Positions 1 through 10,651 are shown, counted from the stretch's first letter. The stretch is DNA of 64,000 nt from Rothia nasimurium (GCF_928382285.1 NZ_CAKMSS010000005.1:124001-188000); one strand, 5' to 3'. Numbers and translations: made by a program. Notes: generated from the sequence alone by a model not told the origin.

Positions 1-1506
1 GACCGTCTGCAGGACATCGTGGCGATCGTGCTGACCCACGGCCATGAGGACCACATCGGCGCTGTACCCTACCTGCTGCGTATGCGCCCCGATATTCCCC
101 TGGTAGGTTCCCAGCTGACCCTGGCCCTGGTCGAAGCTAAGCTCCAGGAACACCGCATCAAGCCCTACACCATGGACGTTGTTGAGGGCCAGGTTGAGCG
201 TTTCGGCCCCTTCGAATGTGAATTCGTAGCCGTTAACCACTCTATCCCCGATGCCCTGGCAGTCTTCATCCGCACCAAGGCTGGTAAGGTCCTGCACACC
301 GGCGACTTCAAGATGGACCAGCTGCCCCTGGATGGCCGCATCACCGACCTGCGTCACTTCGCCCGCCTGGGTGAAGAGGGCATCGACCTCTTCCTACCTG
401 ACTCAACCAACGCTGAGGTTCCCGGCTTCACCCCCACCGAAAAGAACATCGGCCCGGTGATTTCCAACGTTATGCGCGATGCTAAGCGCCGCGTCATCGT
501 TGCCTCATTCTCCTCGCACGTGCACCGCGTACAGCAGGTGCTCGATGCAGCTGCTGAACGCGGCCGCAAGGTGGTCCTGGTCGGCCGCTCCATGGTACGC
601 AACATGACCATTGCAGAGAAGCTGGGCTACCTGAACGTACCCGAAGGTATTCTGGTTGACCTCAAGAAGGTCGATGACTACCGACCCGAGCAGATTGTCA
701 TGATGTGCACCGGCTCCCAGGGCGAGCCCATGGCGGCTCTCTCCCGTATGGCTAACGGCGACCACAAGATCCAGGTCGAAAAGGGCGACACCATTATCCT
801 GGCCTCATCCCTGATTCCCGGTAACGAAACTTCTGTCTACCGCGTGATCAACGGCCTGATGAAGCTGGGCGCCAACGTGGTGCACAAGGGCAACGCTAAG
901 GTACACGTCTCAGGCCACGCCGCTGCTGGTGAGCTGCTTTACTGCTACAACATCCTGCAGCCCAAGAACGTCATGCCTGTGCACGGCGAAGTCCGCCACC
1001 TGCTGGCTTCAGGCAAGCTGGCTATCGAAACCGGAATCAAGAGCGATCGGGTGATCATTGGTGACTCCGGTACTGTCGTTGATTTGCGTGACGGCCGCGC
1101 TGATATTGTCGGTCAGGTACCCTGCGAATATGTCTACGTTGACGGTAAGTCTGTAGGTCACGTTACCGAAGATGACCTCAAGGACCGCCGCGTCCTGGGC
1201 GAAGAAGGCTTCGTCTCTATCGTCACCGTAGTTGACCGCGCCACCAAGCGCGTGGTCACCGGCCCCGACATCCACGCCCGAGGCATCGCCGAAGACGACT
1301 CCGTCTTCGACGACATCACCCCCAAAATCACCGCAGCCCTTGAGGACGCCCTGCACCGGGCTCCTGAGCGCGTGCACACCACGCATCAGCTGCAGCAGAT
1401 CGTCCGCCGCACCATGGGGGCTTGGGTAGCCCGCCGCTTGCGTCGCAAGCCCATGATTGTGCCCGTGGTCATCGAGACCCACACCCCCGAGGCTGGCGGC
1501 AACTAG
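1..1506 (+). CDS. rnj: Ribonuclease J (5' end outside window)
   Basis: Metallo-beta-lactamase/beta-CASP ribonuclease with endo- and 5'-3' exonuclease activity in mRNA turnover and rRNA processing. The reading frame is open from base 1, so the gene begins upstream; about 500 of the usual ~555 residues are visible. The zinc-binding motif HGHEDHIG lies near the start of the visible part, followed by DSTN, a beta-CASP segment with SSHVHRVQQV, SGHAAAGEL and PVHGEVRHL, and the C-terminal domain typical of RNase J. A hairpin follows the stop codon. Family assignment is secure. Confidence 0.96.
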   Translation, partial: DRLQDIVAIVLTHGHEDHIGAVPYLLRMRPDIPLVGSQLTLALVEAKLQEHRIKPYTMDVVEGQVERFGPFECEFVAVNHSIPDALAVFIRTKAGKVLHTGDFKMDQLPLDGRITDLRHFARLGEEGIDLFLPDSTNAEVPGFTPTEKNIGPVISNVMRDAKRRVIVASFSSHVHRVQQVLDAAAERGRKVVLVGRSMVRNMTIAEKLGYLNVPEGILVDLKKVDDYRPEQIVMMCTGSQGEPMAALSRMANGDHKIQVEKGDTIILASSLIPGNETSVYRVINGLMKLGANVVHKGNAKVHVSGHAAAGELLYCYNILQPKNVMPVHGEVRHLLASGKLAIETGIKSDRVIIGDSGTVVDLRDGRADIVGQVPCEYVYVDGKSVGHVTEDDLKDRRVLGEEGFVSIVTVVDRATKRVVTGPDIHARGIAEDDSVFDDITPKITAALEDALHRAPERVHTTHQLQQIVRRTMGAWVARRLRRKPMIVPVVIETHTPEAGGN

Positions 1507-1520
1507 CAACCTCTGAGCAT

Positions 1521-1550
1521 ACCCGGCGGCAGTTTTACCTGCCGCCGGGT
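1521..1550 (+). terminator. Hairpin after rnj
   Basis: A perfect 12-bp inverted repeat (1521-1532 with 1539-1550) with loop TTTTAC lies 14 bases after the RNase J stop. The downstream run is only weakly T-rich, so it may be an inefficient terminator or an RNA-stabilising end. Confidence 0.6.
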
Positions 1551-1593
1551 AAGCTATTTAAACGCAACCGATCATCAAGCAGTATTGGGAAGA

Positions 1594-4500
1594 ATGGCTC
1601 CGCGAAAGTCTGCATCGAGTAAATCAGCCCCCCGCGCCGCGGGGAGCCGCTCCAAGGCGTCCTCACGTCGCTCAACCTCAGCTCAAGGTAGAAGCCGGAA
1701 GGCCTCGTCAGCACCCCCACAGGAAAGTAACGCCTTTGTGCGCGCCCTGGTAGGAGCCTGGCAGGCCCTGGCCTTCACCGTTGGCGGTGCCGTACGCCGA
1801 ATGGGCGAGCTCCGCACCGATATTGAACTCCACGAACGCCGCGACGGCGGTGCCCTGCTGGTGCTGGCTATCGGCCTGCTGACCGCCGGGGTGGAATGGT
1901 GGGGCTGGCGAGCTGACCCCGCCAACCTGGCCTGGTACGAGTGGCCCCTGCACCTGTGGCACATCGCTGTGGGCGGTCTCTTCGGTCAGGGATCCCTGCT
2001 CATTCCCATTCTCTGCCTGATTTTCGCTATCCGTATCTTCCGCCACCCGCTGGAGGTGCGGGCTAACAACCGCATTGCGATTGGCTTTACCATCATGACG
2101 GTCTCTGCCTCGATGATGGGGGCCAAGGTGGCGGGCTACCCCTCTTTCTCATCGAGTTTTGATGAATTCTGGGGCGGCGGCGGTACCGTTGGTGTGCTGA
2201 TTGGCACCCCCGCCAGCCGTATCGTAGGCGGCGTGAATGTGCTGGAATGGCTTTTGATTGCCCTGGTTTTCCTGGCCGGTCTGCTGGTGGCCACCGATAC
2301 GCCCCTGCGTCAGATTTGGCCTAAGATCGTGCATATTTTCGGTCTGATGCTGGGGGAGAAGCCCCACGGTTCGGTCGCTGATGCCGGGCGTCCTTCCCGT
2401 GCCTCCCGTTCTCAGGACGAGGCCGAAACTCGCGTGCTAGAGGGCGACCACGACCGCTCCTATCTCTATGAGGACGCCCCCGCCCCGGCTCCCCGCCGTC
2501 GCGGTGGCTTACTGAGCTGGTTGGGCTTTGGCCCCCGTACCGAGAGCGACCGCAGACTCGACCGCTACGAGGCGGACGAGGCCTACCAGACCGCTGTGAT
2601 CGATGACGGCTCTGAGGCTGACCCCGAGACAGCCCGCGTTGAGCAGGTGGCCCCGGCACCCCGCCGTGCCGCCAAGACGTCAAGCCGACCTGTTGAGGCC
2701 TTTGACGTAGAAGCACCCCGCAAGCAGACCCGCCGCGAGAAGAAAGCGGCGGCTAAGGCTGCCAAGCAGCAGGCCCAGCTCTTTGACCAGGGCCTGTGGG
2801 AGAGCGAGGACGAGCTTGCGGCCAGCTACCCCGGCGAAGACCGTTCGGACGCCCCGGCCCAGCGCCTGGACCAGGCCCGCCAGGCTGCCGCCGAGTACGG
2901 CTATCGCCCTGAACCGGTAGAAGCAGACCGTGACGGCTTTGAGCCCGAGACTGTTGCGCCTCAGCCTGTTAGCCGACCGGCTGCTGCTCCTGCATCAGCA
3001 CCCGCCACCGCATCAGCCCCTGCTGTGCCCCGCCCCGGCAAGGGGAGCGCGTCCGCCCGCCTACAAAACAACACCGTGGCAGAGCGAACCGAGCAGCCGC
3101 GTGGCGAGCTGGTCGTGGAGTCTTCGACCGGCTCCTACGCCCTGCCCACCGAGTCCATGCTCGAGGCCGGCCCGCCTGCCAAGGAAAGCTCCGAAGCCAA
3201 CGAACAGGTGGTCGATGCCCTGACCAACGTGCTCCAGCAGTTCAACGTAGACGCCGAGGTCACCGGCTTCTCCCGCGGCCCCACCGTCACCCGCTACGAG
3301 ATTGAGCTGGGCCCCGGCACCAAGGTGGAGCGCGTCACCGCCCTGTCCAAGAACATTGCCTACGCCGTGGCATCTGCCGACGTGCGCATCCTCTCGCCCA
3401 TCCCGGGTAAGAGCGCTATCGGTATCGAAATTCCTAACACCGACCGTGAAATCGTGGTGCTGGGCGATGTGCTGCGCTCGGCTAAGGCCCACGCTACCGA
3501 CCACCCCATGGTCATGGGCGTGGGTAAGGACGTCGAGGGCGGCTTCGTCATTGCTAACCTGGCGAAGATGCCCCACATGCTGGTGGCAGGTGCTACCGGT
3601 GCCGGTAAATCCTCCTTCGTGAACTCCATGATTACCTCGATCCTGATGCGCTCAACCCCCGATCAGGTGCGCCTGATTATGGTTGACCCCAAGCGCGTGG
3701 AGCTCACCGCCTACGAGGGCATCCCCCACCTGATTACCCCCATCATCACCAACCCCAAGAAGGCCGCCGAGGCCCTACAGTGGGTGGTGCGCGAGATGGA
3801 CGCCCGTTACGATGACCTAGCTCACTACGGTTACAAGCACGTGGACGACTTCAACAAGGCCGTCAAGGCAGGCAAGATTCAGCCCGAACCCGGCTCCAAG
3901 CGCCAGATCAAGGCCTACCCCTACCTGCTGGTGATCGTGGACGAGCTCGCCGACCTGATGATGGTCGCCCCGCGCGATGTGGAAGAATCCATCGTGCGTA
4001 TCACCCAGCTGGCGCGTGCCGCCGGTATCCACCTGGTACTGGCGACCCAGCGTCCGTCCGTCGATGTGGTCACCGGCCTGATCAAGGCTAACGTGCCCTC
4101 CCGCATGGCTTTTGCCACTTCATCGGTGACTGACTCCCGCGTGGTGCTCGACCAGCCTGGCGCTGAAAAGCTCATTGGCCAGGGTGACGCCCTCTTCCTG
4201 CCCATGGGTGCCTCCAAGCCCATGCGTGTGCAGGGCGCCTGGGTGGGTGAATCTGAGATCCACGAGGTTGTCGAGCACGTCAAGAAGCAGGCCCCTGCGG
4301 TCTACCGCGACGACGTGATTGCCGCAGCGCCCTCCAAGAAGATTGACGATGACATCGGGGACGACCTGGACGACCTGCTCCGGGCAGCCGAACTGGTGGT
4401 CAATACCCAGTTCGGTTCAACCTCCATGCTGCAGCGCAAGCTACGCGTGGGCTTCGCTAAAGCTGGGCGTCTGATGGACCTGCTCGAATCCCGTGAAGTT

Positions 4501-4731
4501 GTTGGCCCCTCTGAAGGATCAAAGGCCCGTGACGTGCTGGTCCAGCCCGATGATCTGCCCGCCGTCCTAGCCAAAATCCGTGGCGAGGAGCCTCCGGCTG
4601 TCGCCTCCGATGACCCCTACGGCGGCGACCCCGTTGCCCACATGAACGACGGGGTGCCGCAGGCTGTTGACTACTACGACGAGGCGGACGACCCCGACAG
4701 CGAGGACGCCTGGAACCTCACCGGCCGCTAG
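1594..4731 (+). CDS. ftsK: DNA translocase FtsK
   Basis: Septal DNA pump of about 1,045 residues that moves chromosome ends through the closing septum and supports XerCD dimer resolution. Basic N-terminus, about four membrane segments (residues ~85-250), a long low-complexity linker rich in Pro, Ala, Glu and Arg (~260-530), then the RecA-like motor: Walker [10 protein letters not shown] near residue 666, Walker [14 protein letters not shown] near 778, and a C-terminal gamma winged-helix domain (~930-1000) that reads KOPS. An in-frame TTG at 1585 is an alternative start; ATG 1594 was chosen because the coding pattern starts there, though its ribosome site is weak. The linker is longer than in many homologues. 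Confidence 0.96.
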   Translation: MAPRKSASSKSAPRAAGSRSKASSRRSTSAQGRSRKASSAPPQESNAFVRALVGAWQALAFTVGGAVRRMGELRTDIELHERRDGGALLVLAIGLLTAGVEWWGWRADPANLAWYEWPLHLWHIAVGGLFGQGSLLIPILCLIFAIRIFRHPLEVRANNRIAIGFTIMTVSASMMGAKVAGYPSFSSSFDEFWGGGGTVGVLIGTPASRIVGGVNVLEWLLIALVFLAGLLVATDTPLRQIWPKIVHIFGLMLGEKPHGSVADAGRPSRASRSQDEAETRVLEGDHDRSYLYEDAPAPAPRRRGGLLSWLGFGPRTESDRRLDRYEADEAYQTAVIDDGSEADPETARVEQVAPAPRRAAKTSSRPVEAFDVEAPRKQTRREKKAAAKAAKQQAQLFDQGLWESEDELAASYPGEDRSDAPAQRLDQARQAAAEYGYRPEPVEADRDGFEPETVAPQPVSRPAAAPASAPATASAPAVPRPGKGSASARLQNNTVAERTEQPRGELVVESSTGSYALPTESMLEAGPPAKESSEANEQVVDALTNVLQQFNVDAEVTGFSRGPTVTRYEIELGPGTKVERVTALSKNIAYAVASADVRILSPIPGKSAIGIEIPNTDREIVVLGDVLRSAKAHATDHPMVMGVGKDVEGGFVIANLAKMPHMLVAGATGAGKSSFVNSMITSILMRSTPDQVRLIMVDPKRVELTAYEGIPHLITPIITNPKKAAEALQWVVREMDARYDDLAHYGYKHVDDFNKAVKAGKIQPEPGSKRQIKAYPYLLVIVDELADLMMVAPRDVEESIVRITQLARAAGIHLVLATQRPSVDVVTGLIKANVPSRMAFATSSVTDSRVVLDQPGAEKLIGQGDALFLPMGASKPMRVQGAWVGESEIHEVVEHVKKQAPAVYRDDVIAAAPSKKIDDDIGDDLDDLLRAAELVVNTQFGSTSMLQRKLRVGFAKAGRLMDLLESREVVGPSEGSKARDVLVQPDDLPAVLAKIRGEEPPAVASDDPYGGDPVAHMNDGVPQAVDYYDEADDPDSEDAWNLTGR

Positions 4732-4824
4732 CCCCGCCCGCTAACTACAGCCCGCCGCCAGACCCAACCGACGGCGTCCGCCCCGCACACATCGGCGGGG
4801 CAATGCCACCCTAAGGAGAAGACC

Positions 4825-5427
4825 ATGGCCGACCAGACCGCAACCGCCTCAAACTGGAACATACCCAATACGCTGACCGCCCTGCGCATACTGATGGTGC
4901 CCCTGTTCGTGTGGGCCCTCTGGGCTGGCGGCCCCCACGGTGAGGCCAGCCTGAGCCTGCGCTGGTGGGCAGCTGCTGTATTCGTACTGGCAATGATCAC
5001 CGACTGGCTCGATGGTTACCTGGCCCGCAAGAACAACCTGATTACCAGCTTCGGAAAGATTGCCGACCCCATTGCCGATAAGCTGCTGACCGGTGCCGCC
5101 TTCGTGGTGCTGTCTATGCTGGGGGAGCTGTGGTGGTGGGTTACCATCGTGATTCTGGTGCGCGAGTGGGGTATTACCGTGATGCGCCTCTTCATCATCA
5201 AGTACGGGGTGATGGCAGCCTCTAAGGGGGGCAAGCTCAAGACCGTGCTGCAGACCGTGGCGCTGGTGCTGATGATTCTGCCGCTGGGGCAGCTGGGCGC
5301 CTGGGCCCTGTGGCCCGGCTACCTGGTCATGGCCGCAGTGGTGGTGGTGACCGTGGTGACCGGTATCGACTACGTCATCAAGGCCATGCAGCTGCGCCGC
5401 GACTACTTCGCGGCTCAGGGCAAGTAG
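4825..5427 (+). CDS. pgsA: CDP-diacylglycerol-glycerol-3-phosphate 3-phosphatidyltransferase
   Basis: Membrane enzyme that makes phosphatidylglycerol phosphate from CDP-diacylglycerol and glycerol 3-phosphate. The 200-residue protein carries the complete CDP-alcohol phosphotransferase signature, starting DWLDGYLAR and ending GKIADPIAD (residues ~56-82), and several hydrophobic helices. AAGGAGAAGACC precedes ATG 4825. It lies between ftsK and cinA, the usual actinobacterial order. PgsA is favoured over other CDP-alcohol transferases because of length and context. Confidence 0.92.
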   Translation: MADQTATASNWNIPNTLTALRILMVPLFVWALWAGGPHGEASLSLRWWAAAVFVLAMITDWLDGYLARKNNLITSFGKIADPIADKLLTGAAFVVLSMLGELWWWVTIVILVREWGITVMRLFIIKYGVMAASKGGKLKTVLQTVALVLMILPLGQLGAWALWPGYLVMAAVVVVTVVTGIDYVIKAMQLRRDYFAAQGK

Positions 5428-5433
5428 GTTGGC

Positions 5434-5976
5434 ATGGCTGAGATAAAGACTCAGGAGCTTGAACGCGCAGCAACCCGCCTGGTGGCCGTGGCGTCGGCAC
5501 AGACCGGGAGCAGGGCCACTTCGGGGGCGGACGCTGGCACCCAGCTAGCAACGGCAGAGTCCCTGACCGGGGGTATGGTGGGGCAGCTGATCTGCACCGT
5601 TCCAGGGGCCTCAGCCGTGTATCGGGGCGGCGTTATTTCCTACGCCACCGAGGTCAAGGCCTCGGTACTGGGGGTACCTGCTGACCTCTTGGCTGAGCGG
5701 GGCGCTGTTGACCCCGATGTTGCGATTGCTATGGCGCAGGGAACCGCCCGGGTCTGCGAAGCTGATTTCGGCGTTGCCACCACCGGTGCCGCCGGGCCTG
5801 AGCCCTGCGATGGAAAACCGGTGGGGCGCGTCTACCTGGCGGTGGCGCACCCGGTTAGTGGGGGCGTCCGCGTGCTTGAAAAAAACTATGACGGCAACCG
5901 AGCCGAGATTCGCGCCCAGGCGGCTTATGACGCCCTGAATCTGCTTGCAGACTTCCTTGCTGAAACTGTAAAGTAA
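5434..5976 (+). CDS. cinA: CinA C-terminal-domain amidase
   Basis: 180-residue protein equal to the CinA/PncC amidase domain alone, which deamidates nicotinamide mononucleotide in NAD recycling; the N-terminal MoaB-like domain of long CinA is absent, as is common in actinobacteria. Family motifs seen: TAESLTGGMVG, the segment GGVISYATEVK and TTGAAGPE. It starts 6 bases after pgsA and is probably co-transcribed. The first ~35 residues are poorly conserved, so a later start is possible. Confidence 0.88.
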   Translation: MAEIKTQELERAATRLVAVASAQTGSRATSGADAGTQLATAESLTGGMVGQLICTVPGASAVYRGGVISYATEVKASVLGVPADLLAERGAVDPDVAIAMAQGTARVCEADFGVATTGAAGPEPCDGKPVGRVYLAVAHPVSGGVRVLEKNYDGNRAEIRAQAAYDALNLLADFLAETVK

Positions 5977-6103
5977 GCTCCCAGAAAATTTTCAGATGAA
6001 TTTTTCAGCTAATAGGGAATGAAAATACAGCCGGGTGGGTTTAGATAGATGTAACGGGAAAAAATCGTAAGTAAACGACATATTCTCGAGTTCAGCTGAC
6101 GAA

Positions 6104-6124
6104 AGCGCCACAATGCGCTAGGCT
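6104..6124 (+). promoter_or_regulatory. Palindrome and -10-like box upstream of clgR
   Basis: AGCGC-6-GCGCT forms a palindrome at 6104-6119 that overlaps a -10-like hexamer TAGGCT (6119-6124), about 57 bases before the regulator's ATG. ClgR-type regulators are known to bind GCG-containing palindromes and to act on their own promoters, so this is a candidate operator. Inference only. Confidence 0.35.
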
Positions 6125-6180
6125 GAAACCACACGCTCCTGATATAACGGGAGCACGACCACCAGGAGATTGGTATAAAA

Positions 6181-6630
6181 ATGACTAAGCAGCCCGTATC
6201 CGTGAACGGTGTCGTCCGTTGGAAGGATGTGGGTCAGACTGAGAATGCTGCCCCCGCCCAAGACACCGGTAAAGTAATTCTGCTCCGCCACGCAATTGGC
6301 GAAGTTCTGCGCGATGTACGTCAGCGCCAGGGTCGCACCCTCCGCGAAGTTTCCCACTCAGCCCGAGTGTCACTGGGCTACCTCAGCGAGGTTGAGCGCG
6401 GCCAGAAGGAAGCCTCATCAGAGCTGCTGGCTTCTATCTGCCAGGCACTGAACATCTCCCTCTCAGCTATGCTGGCCGAAGTTTCAGCCCGTATGGCTGT
6501 CGAAGAAGGCTTCTCGGTACCCGATACTGTACCCGCTGAATTCTCAGAACAGTTCAAGCGTGAATACGGTATCGCCGCAACCTCAAGCCGCGATATTCCC
6601 GCCGTTGAGCGCCCCCTGGCAGCTCGCTAG
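6181..6630 (+). CDS. clgR: ClgR-like XRE-family transcriptional regulator
   Basis: 149-residue DNA-binding protein with one XRE helix-turn-helix (residues ~36-92; core [20 protein letters not shown] and the segment [19 protein letters not shown]). In actinobacteria the gene after pgsA-cinA is clgR, an activator of Clp protease and stress genes; the match in position and domain supports the name. AGGAG lies upstream of ATG 6181. The first 30 residues and the C-terminal tail are variable. Confidence 0.85.
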   Translation: MTKQPVSVNGVVRWKDVGQTENAAPAQDTGKVILLRHAIGEVLRDVRQRQGRTLREVSHSARVSLGYLSEVERGQKEASSELLASICQALNISLSAMLAEVSARMAVEEGFSVPDTVPAEFSEQFKREYGIAATSSRDIPAVERPLAAR

Positions 6631-6732
6631 ACGATTCGCTCTCTAGGTAACTAAGAGATGGAGCCGGGCCCCGCAAGGGCTCGGCTCTCTTTGTGTTCTG
6701 TGGTGTCTGTGTACTGTGGAGGAAGGAAGAAG

Positions 6733-6954
6733 ATGAAGCTCAGCGAATTTTGGGCGGCGATGGACCATGAGTTTGGTCCGGTCTATGCCCGCCATCTAGC
6801 CCGTGATCTGGTGCCCGGGGACTTCGGTGATTTGACGGCCCAGCAAGCCCTGGACGCCGGCGCCAACGTGCGCGAGGTGTGGCTGGCTATTTGCCGGGTG
6901 CAGGACGTTCCTGTGGAACGGCAGCTGGGGCCCGATATTGAACCGCGCCCCTAG
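6733..6954 (+). CDS. DUF3046 family protein
   Basis: 73-residue conserved actinobacterial protein of unknown function, typically encoded just upstream of recA. Starts at ATG 6733 behind a strong purine-rich ribosome site GGAGGAAGGAAG; a longer reading frame from 6658 has no such site and includes the spacer after clgR. The protein begins MKLSEFWAAMDHEFG and has no membrane segment or cysteine cluster. Function cannot be stated from the sequence. Confidence 0.85.
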   Translation: MKLSEFWAAMDHEFGPVYARHLARDLVPGDFGDLTAQQALDAGANVREVWLAICRVQDVPVERQLGPDIEPRP

Positions 6955-6977
6955 GCTAGAAAATCGTTCGTACTTAA

Positions 6978-6995
6978 TAGAAAATGTGTTCGAAT
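6978..6995. promoter_or_regulatory. SOS box (LexA site) upstream of recA
   Basis: TAGAAAATGTGTTCGAAT resembles the actinobacterial SOS operator and the boxes next to lexA in this window (TAGAACAAAGATTCGAC; reverse complement of the third, TAGAACAAATGTTTGAA). It lies 163 bases before the recA start, so the transcript would have a long leader. Confidence 0.72.
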
Positions 6996-7158
6996 TCCTG
7001 TAGGATTGTGAACAAACGACCGGCAGCCCGCGACACATAACCGGGTTATCCACAGATTTTCAAAATCTTCGCGCTGAACCCTTAAAGTGTCAGCCCTAGG
7101 TATTACCGTGGTAGCCAGAGAAGAACTCTCGTACCGCGATAAGAAATGAGGAACATAC

Positions 7159-8265
7159 ATGGCAGCGAAAACTCGCATGCAGTCAGTAGGTCAGGTGCCC
7201 GCCGAAGGGCGCGAAAAGGCACTTGAGGCCGTCCTTGCCCAGATCGATAAGAACTACGGCAAGGGCTCCGTCATGCGCCTGGGAGACCGCAAGGCCAGCA
7301 AGGTCGAGACTATTTCAACCGGCGCTCTGGCCCTGGATGCCGCCCTCGGCATTGGTGGCCTGCCCCGCGGTCGCGTGGTAGAAATCTACGGCCCTGAATC
7401 TTCCGGTAAGACCACCGTCGCCCTCCACGCTGTGGCTAACGTGCAGAAGGCCGGCGGTATCGCAGCCTTCATCGATGCTGAACACGCTCTTGACCCGGTC
7501 TACGCAGCCAAGCTGGGTGTAGACACCGACGCTCTGCTGGTCTCCCAGCCCGATACCGGTGAACAGGCCCTGGAAATCATGGATATGCTGGTGGGCTCTG
7601 GCTCCATCGACATCATCGTGGTCGACTCCGTTGCCGCTCTGGTGCCCCGCGCCGAAATTGAGGGCGAGATGGGTGACTCCCACGTGGGTCTGCAGGCCCG
7701 TCTGATGTCCCAGGCTCTGCGTAAGATTACCGGCCGCCTGTCAGCAACCAACACCACTGCTATCTTCATCAACCAGCTGCGCGAAAAGATTGGCGTTTTC
7801 TTCGGCTCACCCGAAACCACTACCGGTGGTAAGGCTCTGAAGTTCTACGCCTCGGTACGTATCGATATTCGCCGTATTGAGACCCTCAAGGACGGCGCTA
7901 ACCCCATCGGTAACCGTACCCGCGCCAAGGTCGTCAAGAACAAGATGGCTCCGCCCTTCAAGCAGGCTGAATTCGATATTCTCTACGGTGAGGGTATCTC
8001 GGTTGAAGGCGGTATTCTCGACCTTGCCGTTGAGCACAACGTGGTCAAGAAGTCCGGCGCCTGGTTCACCTACGAGGGTGATCAGCTGGGCCAGGGTAAG
8101 GAAAACGTGCGCCGTTTCCTCAAGGACAACCCCGAACTGACCGAAGAGATCAAGTACAAGACCATGGTCAAGCTCGGCATCATTGAGGGTGAAGAGGAAG
8201 AGCTGGACGAGGTAGAGCCCAGCACCTCTGTTGACCCGCTCGATGATATCTCTGAGAACTTCTAA
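7159..8265 (+). CDS. recA: Recombinase RecA
   Basis: 368-residue strand-exchange protein and co-protease for LexA cleavage. Walker A GPESSGKT near residue 77, the RecA signature in [15 protein letters not shown], loop and fold motifs along the whole length, and a C-terminal acidic tail. No intein insertion, unlike some mycobacterial recA genes. ATG 7159 follows AATGAGGAAC. An SOS box lies upstream and recX follows. Confidence 0.98.
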   Translation: MAAKTRMQSVGQVPAEGREKALEAVLAQIDKNYGKGSVMRLGDRKASKVETISTGALALDAALGIGGLPRGRVVEIYGPESSGKTTVALHAVANVQKAGGIAAFIDAEHALDPVYAAKLGVDTDALLVSQPDTGEQALEIMDMLVGSGSIDIIVVDSVAALVPRAEIEGEMGDSHVGLQARLMSQALRKITGRLSATNTTAIFINQLREKIGVFFGSPETTTGGKALKFYASVRIDIRRIETLKDGANPIGNRTRAKVVKNKMAPPFKQAEFDILYGEGISVEGGILDLAVEHNVVKKSGAWFTYEGDQLGQGKENVRRFLKDNPELTEEIKYKTMVKLGIIEGEEEELDEVEPSTSVDPLDDISENF

Positions 8266-8286
8266 ACTCATAACAGCGAGCTAGTA

Positions 8287-8323
8287 GCCGCCACTACCGG
8301 GAGAAACCCCCGGTAGTGGCGGC
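8287..8323 (+). terminator. Hairpin between recA and recX
   Basis: A long inverted repeat (arms ~15 bp, GCCGCCACTACCGGG and its complement) separates recA from recX. Only TTT follows, so it is probably a leaky terminator that reduces recX expression relative to recA, as known between these genes in enterobacteria. Confidence 0.6.
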
Positions 8324-8360
8324 TTTCGACATGACACGATGTAGCTAGTAGGAGGGGAAT

Positions 8361-9362
8361 GTGAGCGCAGAAAACCCACGAGTCGAAGATTTTCTTGCCC
8401 CTGAGGAGTACCCGGCATGGCACCCCGCTGCCCAAGGTCTGTCCCAGGACCTGCCGGGGGAGTCCGGTGCCTACGCCAGCACACAAACCGCTACTCCCTA
8501 CACCGGTAAAGCATCAGCCGCAGCGGTCAGTAGCCGTGACGGTGGGGAAACAGCCGAGGCTGCGGAATCAGCCCGTCAGGGTAAATACACCCGCCGCCGC
8601 AACCCCAACCTGAAAAAGGGGTTCCGCAAGCCACCGGCCAAATACGCAGCCCGCTCTCCCTTCGCACCCGCTATCGGGGCGGCGTCCGCCCCAGAGCAGG
8701 AAACCCCGCAGCGCAAGCGCTCCCAGCCGCTCTTCCGAGAAGGCTCCGCCCTCAACGAGCCCGTCAGCGATGAAGAGATGCTGGTGCAGGGGATCACTCC
8801 CATGCCCGAGAAGAGAGGCCGTGGCGGTAAGGAACCGGAGAGTGAATTTACGCGGGCTAAAAATATTGTGCTGAATCAGCTGGCTGCGTCGCCTAAGTCC
8901 AGGGCCATGCTGGAGAAAAAGCTGGTTGAGAAAGAAATCTCGGCCGATGTTATTGAGGATATCCTGAACCGTTTTGAGGCGGTCAACCTGATTAACGACG
9001 CTGAGTTTGCCGATATGTATGTGCGTACTCGAATGAACGTGAAGAAGCTGTCGCGGTCGGCTATCCGGCGGGAGCTGAAAACCAAGGGGGTTGAGGGTGA
9101 GCTTGCCGAAATAGCTCTGGAGCAGCGCACCGAGGAGGATGAGCGCGCTGACGCCCACGAGTTGGTGCGCAAAAAACTGCGCCCCTCAATGGATCTGGGG
9201 GACAGGGCTGAGAAAGAGAAGGTCATGCGCCGCCTGGTGGCTATGCTGGGTCGTAAGGGCTACCCTGCGGGCCTAGCTTTTAGCGTGGTGCGCGAAGAGG
9301 TCGAGAGCTACGCTCAAGAGATGGGCATGACCGCACAGGATAGCTATTCCTACTATGACTAA
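8361..9362 (+). CDS. recX: Regulatory protein RecX
   Basis: Modulator that binds RecA filaments. The RecX domain with its three-helix repeats occupies residues ~155-330 (for example VEKEISADVIEDILNRFEAV and the segment DAEFADMYVRTR). The first ~150 residues form a basic, low-complexity extension that typical RecX proteins lack. GTG 8361 is preceded by AGGAGGGG at good spacing, which supports including the extension. Second gene of the recA unit. Confidence 0.9.
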   Translation: MSAENPRVEDFLAPEEYPAWHPAAQGLSQDLPGESGAYASTQTATPYTGKASAAAVSSRDGGETAEAAESARQGKYTRRRNPNLKKGFRKPPAKYAARSPFAPAIGAASAPEQETPQRKRSQPLFREGSALNEPVSDEEMLVQGITPMPEKRGRGGKEPESEFTRAKNIVLNQLAASPKSRAMLEKKLVEKEISADVIEDILNRFEAVNLINDAEFADMYVRTRMNVKKLSRSAIRRELKTKGVEGELAEIALEQRTEEDERADAHELVRKKLRPSMDLGDRAEKEKVMRRLVAMLGRKGYPAGLAFSVVREEVESYAQEMGMTAQDSYSYYD

Positions 9363-9367
9363 AAACA

Positions 9368-9403
9368 GGGGCGCACGGTACAGAGGTATGTACCGTGCGC
9401 CCC
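9368..9403. terminator. Bidirectional terminator between recX and permease
   Basis: A perfect 14-bp inverted repeat (GGGGCGCACGGTAC and its complement, 8-base loop) sits between two convergent genes, starting 5 bases after the recX stop. Confidence 0.75.
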
Positions 9404-9427
9404 AGCCTGATGTGGCCTACGGTAGGT

Positions 9428-10651
9428 TTACGACCAGCCGTTGGGCAGTAGACCAAAAATAGCGGCAACCGAGTAGATAAAGGCAACCGTATAGGTCACA
9501 ATGAGAATCCCCTGGGCAATGGGGTGAGCTTGCCAGGTCACTGTCCAGACAGGTTCTAGCTCGCCCTTTTTACGGGCGGCTCGAAGCATGAGCACCGGGA
9601 GGATAGACATAGCAGCACCGGCAAAGCCGCCGGCGTATGACAGGGCAGAAACGAAACCGCCTAGACCGGCAATAGAGATAGCCAGCGGGGGTAAAACGGT
9701 CAGGCCAACAGCGGCGATACGAAGCGGTCCGTGTTCTTCCCAGCGAGTGATATCGAGGATATTACGCATAGCGGTGTAGCCGATAGCTACAAAAGAGGTA
9801 AACATTGCCAGCAGGGCAAAGATGTTAGCCAGGTAGTAAGCAAGAGGACCCAGAGCCTCACCCCAGGAGAGCGTGACAACCTCAGAGACGTTATCACCGA
9901 GCAGACCCAGCGCGACAAAGGGAACCAGAGCTAGGGTGAAACCGGTGGCTGACATGCCGCCAACGAGAGCGGTGGGGATAGCCTTGGGATTGGCGTCGCC
10001 AAGTCCGCGTACCAGCTCAGGGACAACGTACTGAGCCATAAAGGTGAAGACCGCTAGGTTCATAATTGGCACGATGAAGAAGGGGTGCAACTCTACCAGG
10101 TTGGAGAGAGTAATGCCGGGGCCAAGAATAGTCCAGAGTGAGAGGGCAAGAATGATCGCTGCCATGCCCGTGGTGATGAGCCCTTCGACAAGACCGGTGG
10201 CGTGTAGACCCTTAAACATGATGAAGGAGCCAAGCGCGAAGAAAAGTAGGGTTCCAGCGAGCTGCGGTAAACCGGTGAGATTGTTGAGCAGAGAGCCTGA
10301 GCCTGCGGCGTAGGCTATGAGCGCACCGATGGAGTTGACCATGATAGCAGCGAAGATGACCCAGCGGCCGGCCTGACCCAGGTACTTTTCTGCTAGGCCT
10401 GAGAGCTGTAGTGGTTCTTTGGTGCGCTGAGAAACCTCGGCGATGTACATCATAGAGAAGGTAGTCAGCAAACCTGCAATGGTGAGGGCAATGGCGAGCG
10501 CCAGGAAACCACCGTTGCGGGCGGCGTAGGGCAGGCTGAGGATGCCTGCGCCGATGTTGGTTCCGAAGATGAGCGCAATACCTTGAAGGACGCTGAGGGT
10601 TGGGGCGGGGCTCTGATAGGCGATTGACCCTGAAGAGGTGGGTTGAGACAT
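9428..10651 (-). CDS. Aromatic/hydroxy amino-acid permease family transporter
   Basis: 407-residue integral membrane protein with about eleven hydrophobic helices. The N-terminal GTNIGAGILSLPYAARNGG is the signature of the HAAAP (tryptophan/tyrosine, serine/threonine) proton-coupled permease family. The substrate cannot be told from the sequence; tyrosine or tryptophan is plausible. It stands alone on the minus strand, separated from recX by a shared terminator and downstream of the kinase-like gene. Confidence 0.85.
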   Translation of the reverse strand: MSQPTSSGSIAYQSPAPTLSVLQGIALIFGTNIGAGILSLPYAARNGGFLALAIALTIAGLLTTFSMMYIAEVSQRTKEPLQLSGLAEKYLGQAGRWVIFAAIMVNSIGALIAYAAGSGSLLNNLTGLPQLAGTLLFFALGSFIMFKGLHATGLVEGLITTGMAAIILALSLWTILGPGITLSNLVELHPFFIVPIMNLAVFTFMAQYVVPELVRGLGDANPKAIPTALVGGMSATGFTLALVPFVALGLLGDNVSEVVTLSWGEALGPLAYYLANIFALLAMFTSFVAIGYTAMRNILDITRWEEHGPLRIAAVGLTVLPPLAISIAGLGGFVSALSYAGGFAGAAMSILPVLMLRAARKKGELEPVWTVTWQAHPIAQGILIVTYTVAFIYSVAAIFGLLPNGWS

